Assembly: GCA_024763435.1 (NCBI GenBank)
Contig: JANTFN010000078.1
Coordinates: forward strand, 1 to 7,556
DNA length: 7,556 bases
DNA from: Thermodesulfobacteriota bacterium
Lineage (GTDB): Bacteria > Desulfobacterota > S145-22
Reading direction: 5' to 3'
Notes under the pieces: model-generated
What the model was told of the DNA's origin: nothing
Seen by the model: only the letters and a program-made list of their open reading frames with translations
Database searches by the model: none
Part shown: piece by piece, positions 5,701 to 7,556 of the stretch
Layout of the letters: each line of letters starts with the position of its first letter
Position numbering within the stretch: position 1 is the first letter of the stretch
Program-made: the position numbers and the translations under genes

Positions 5701-7031
5701 GATGCAACCTCCTTGATCAGGATATCCATGTCTGTCCTGGCAGCAGTCTCCGTGGCGCAAAAAAGATAGTGGTTTTTTAGTTCCGGATAGAAAGGTTCAA
5801 GATCCAGGCCCGCCACAATTTTTTTATCAATAAACCGGGCGTATTTTTCCTTAAACCCGGCAGGAAATTCGGCCACGAATTCATTAAAGGTTGGGGCCCC
5901 GAAGGGAAGGTTAACGCCGGATTCAGCCAGGCCTTTTTTCAGGTATTCCGCCTTGTCATGGTTGCGTGCCGCCAGCTCCCGGATCCCTGTTTTTCCCAGG
6001 GACGCCATGTACATGGCCGAGGCCAGCGCGCAAAGCCCCTCGTTTGAACAGATATTGGAGGTGGCCCGTTCACGGCGAATGTGCTGCTCCCGGGTGGCCA
6101 GGGTCAGGACAAATCCCCGCTTACCGTCTTTATCGACTGTTTGACCCACCAGTCTTCCCGGCATGCTGCGGACGTATTTCATCCGGGTGGCGAACATCCC
6201 AAGGCCGGGCCCGCCAAAAGATTGTGGGATTCCTAAGCTCTGCCCTTCACCGCAGACGATATCCGCGTTGTATTCCCCGGGAGGTTTCAAAAGACCGTAA
6301 GCGAGAGGTTCGGTGAAAGACGCGATAAAAAAGGTTTTGGGGTCGGTGTGGATTCTTTCACCGTGTGCCTCCAGGTTCTCGATACATCCAAAAAAGTTTG
6401 GGGACTGGATGGCAACTCCCGCGAATTCTTCCGGGTGGTCAAGCCCGGAAAGATCCGTCGTGCCCTCTTTGGTTATGGGTAACGCTACGATTTCAAACCC
6501 TGATGCTTCCAGGTAGGTTTGAATAACCTTGCGATAGAAAGGGTGGACCAGACGCGAGACCGCGACCTTCTTTCGCTTTGTGATACGAATAGCCATGAGA
6601 AGTGCCTCTGCCAGGGCAGATGCCCCGTCATACATGGAGGCGTTTGCTACTTCCATCCCGAGGAGAAGCGTTACCAGGGTTTGATATTCGTAAATGGCCT
6701 GAAGGGTTCCCTGGCTTATCTCGGGTTGGTAGGGGGTATAGGCCGTGTAGAACTCACTGCGAAGAAGGAGCTGCTTGACGGCTTCCGGGATGAAATGATG
6801 GTAGCTTCCCGCGCCGAGGAATAGTTTATAGTCAGGAGGCGCAGCCATTTTTGCCGCCAGCATATCCATGTGGGTATCCAGCTCCCATTCCGTCAAGGGG
6901 GCAGGCAAATCAAGGGGTTCCGCTCGTCGACAATCCTCTGGAATGGTGCCAAAGAGATTGTCAAGGGATTTCAGCCCAATGGTCTGAAGCATTTCCGCAA
7001 TTTCTTCCTCGGTATGGGGCAGGTAACGCAT
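5697..7031 (-). CDS. gcvPA: Glycine dehydrogenase (decarboxylating) subunit 1
   Basis: This is the N-terminal-half subunit of the split P protein and works as a complex with GcvPB. Its 444 residues match the usual length. The opening MRYLPHTEEEIAEMLQTIG is characteristic, followed by GAGSYHHFIP (73-82), TAYTPYQPEISQG (96-108) and NASMYDGASA (130-139), all conserved in the family; the catalytic PLP lysine is carried by the partner subunit. The ATG at 7031-7029 is 4 bases beyond the gcvH stop, and GGAAGGA within the last gcvH codons serves as ribosome binding site. The gene ends in an ATGA overlap with gcvPB. The separate PA/PB arrangement, as opposed to the fused GcvP of E. coli, is common in Firmicutes, Thermotogae, archaea and many Desulfobacterota. 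Confidence 0.97.
   Translation of the reverse strand: MRYLPHTEEEIAEMLQTIGLKSLDNLFGTIPEDCRRAEPLDLPAPLTEWELDTHMDMLAAKMAAPPDYKLFLGAGSYHHFIPEAVKQLLLRSEFYTAYTPYQPEISQGTLQAIYEYQTLVTLLLGMEVANASMYDGASALAEALLMAIRITKRKKVAVSRLVHPFYRKVIQTYLEASGFEIVALPITKEGTTDLSGLDHPEEFAGVAIQSPNFFGCIENLEAHGERIHTDPKTFFIASFTEPLAYGLLKPPGEYNADIVCGEGQSLGIPQSFGGPGLGMFATRMKYVRSMPGRLVGQTVDKDGKRGFVLTLATREQHIRRERATSNICSNEGLCALASAMYMASLGKTGIRELAARNHDKAEYLKKGLAESGVNLPFGAPTFNEFVAEFPAGFKEKYARFIDKKIVAGLDLEPFYPELKNHYLFCATETAARTDMDILIKEVAS
5708..5714 (-). promoter_or_regulatory. Strong ribosome binding site that fixes the gcvPB start
   Basis: The reverse strand reads AAGGAGG here, 7 bases before the ATG at 5700. It lies inside the last codons of gcvPA and is the main reason for rejecting the longer gcvPB frame starting at 5760. 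Confidence 0.85.
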
Positions 7032-7035
7032 GGTT

Positions 7036-7434
7036 TTATCCTTCCAGTATCTTCAGGTAGGTGCTTGTATCCAGGAGCGAATCCATTTCCCCGGGATCCT
7101 TCGGCTTAACCTCAATCATCCAGCCCTTTCCGTACGGATCTGCGTTGACATATTCAGGATGATCTGTCAATTCCTCGTTGATGGTTACAAGCTCACCACT
7201 AACCGGCATGTAGAGCTCCGAAACTGTTTTGACCGACTCCACGGTGCCGAATTCCTCGCCCTTGCTGAAAACAGCCCCCGCTTCCGGCAGTTCCACATAG
7301 ACAATGTCTCCCAACTGGTCCTGGGCGTAGTCGGAAATCCCGACCTGGACATGGCCCTCTTGCAGGCGTGCCCATTCATGTTCTTCCGTGAATCTAACGT
7401 CCTTTGGCAGGATTAATTCATTGAGTTCTTTCAT
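7036..7434 (-). CDS. gcvH: Glycine cleavage system H protein
   Basis: GcvH is the small lipoyl-carrying shuttle that moves the aminomethyl intermediate from the P protein to GcvT and is then reoxidised by the L protein. The 132-residue sequence is typical in length. It contains FTEEHEWARL (15-24), VGISDYAQDQLGDIVYVELP (31-50) and the lipoyl-lysine motif ESVKTVSELYMPVSGE (66-81), with K69 as the modified residue. The C-terminal GWMIEVKP is also conserved. The ATG at 7434-7432 has AAGGGG at 7441-7446 six bases upstream. It lies 36 bases after the gcvT stop and 4 bases before gcvPA. K69 is the expected target of the LipB and LipA encoded in the same operon. Confidence 0.97.
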   Translation of the reverse strand: MKELNELILPKDVRFTEEHEWARLQEGHVQVGISDYAQDQLGDIVYVELPEAGAVFSKGEEFGTVESVKTVSELYMPVSGELVTINEELTDHPEYVNADPYGKGWMIEVKPKDPGEMDSLLDTSTYLKILEG

Positions 7435-7470
7435 GGTTTTCCCCTTTTTTTATTGGTTAGCCTGTTATGC

Positions 7471-7556
7471 TTATTGAATCATCTTTTGGATGGGAAGCCG
7501 AGCGGTTCGAGCGGGGCGGATGTTCCCGGTTATGGCGACCTTGATGGCGCGCCGCT
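7471..7556 (-). CDS. gcvT: Aminomethyltransferase (T protein), C-terminal end only
   Basis: The reverse strand from the window edge reads 27 residues in one frame before TAA (7473-7471), including VAITGNIRPARTARLP. This resembles the GcvT C-terminus, where a strand of the form 'V.IRGK..PA.VVK.PF' closes the last barrel domain. The location just upstream of gcvH in the same orientation is the usual place for gcvT. GcvT releases ammonia and transfers the methylene group from GcvH to tetrahydrofolate. The identification rests on a short tail plus operon context, and the catalytic region is outside the window. The first two bases at the window edge (7555-7556) belong to an incomplete codon. Confidence 0.75.
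   Translation of the reverse strand, partial: RRAIKVAITGNIRPARTARLPIQKMIQ

Noticed and set aside
5701..5760. Twenty-codon N-terminal extension of gcvPB from ATG 5760
   Set aside because: It lies wholly within gcvPA, its residues do not look like the family, and the ATG at 5700 has an ideal ribosome binding site and an ATGA overlap.

Overview
The window reads as a piece of a bacterial chromosome. Protein sequence style and gene order suggest the Desulfobacterota (former Deltaproteobacteria) or a relative, but this is inferred from family resemblance only; no rRNA or other decisive marker is present. Two parts with different character meet near position 2035.

Left part (1-2031) is accessory DNA. 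It holds the 5' end of a short antitoxin-like gene on the minus strand (1-178) and a compact divergent promoter region (about 202-237). These are followed by an AlbA_2/Schlafen-type ATPase-like regulator gene on the plus strand (443-1837), interrupted by one in-frame TAG at 1112-1114. A 194-bp non-coding stretch (1838-2031) follows. Most of its right half resembles the degenerate 3' end (domains V and VI) of a group II intron, and its left half carries a possible transposon-associated motif.

Right part (2032-7556) is one tightly packed minus-strand operon. In transcription order it reads gcvT (only the last 27 residues in the window), gcvH, gcvPA, gcvPB, lipB, lipA, and a double-ACT-domain GcvR-like gene. 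Spacings are 36 bp, 4 bp, a 4-bp overlap, 26 bp, 8 bp and a 1-base stop/start overlap. The products form a functional unit. GcvPA/GcvPB decarboxylate glycine, GcvH carries the aminomethyl group on a lipoyl lysine, and GcvT passes the one-carbon unit to tetrahydrofolate. LipB and LipA build the lipoyl group on GcvH. The ACT protein is a candidate glycine-responsive regulator. The L protein (dihydrolipoamide dehydrogenase) is not in the window. The operon promoter, and any glycine riboswitch, would lie upstream of gcvT beyond position 7556.

I see no tRNA, rRNA, CRISPR array or convincing rho-independent terminator. The points most worth a second look are the single in-frame TAG, the intron-like remnant that appears to supply the stop codon of the ACT gene, and the GcvR-like gene at the end of a glycine cleavage/lipoylation operon. 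I do not see evidence for a wholly new system.
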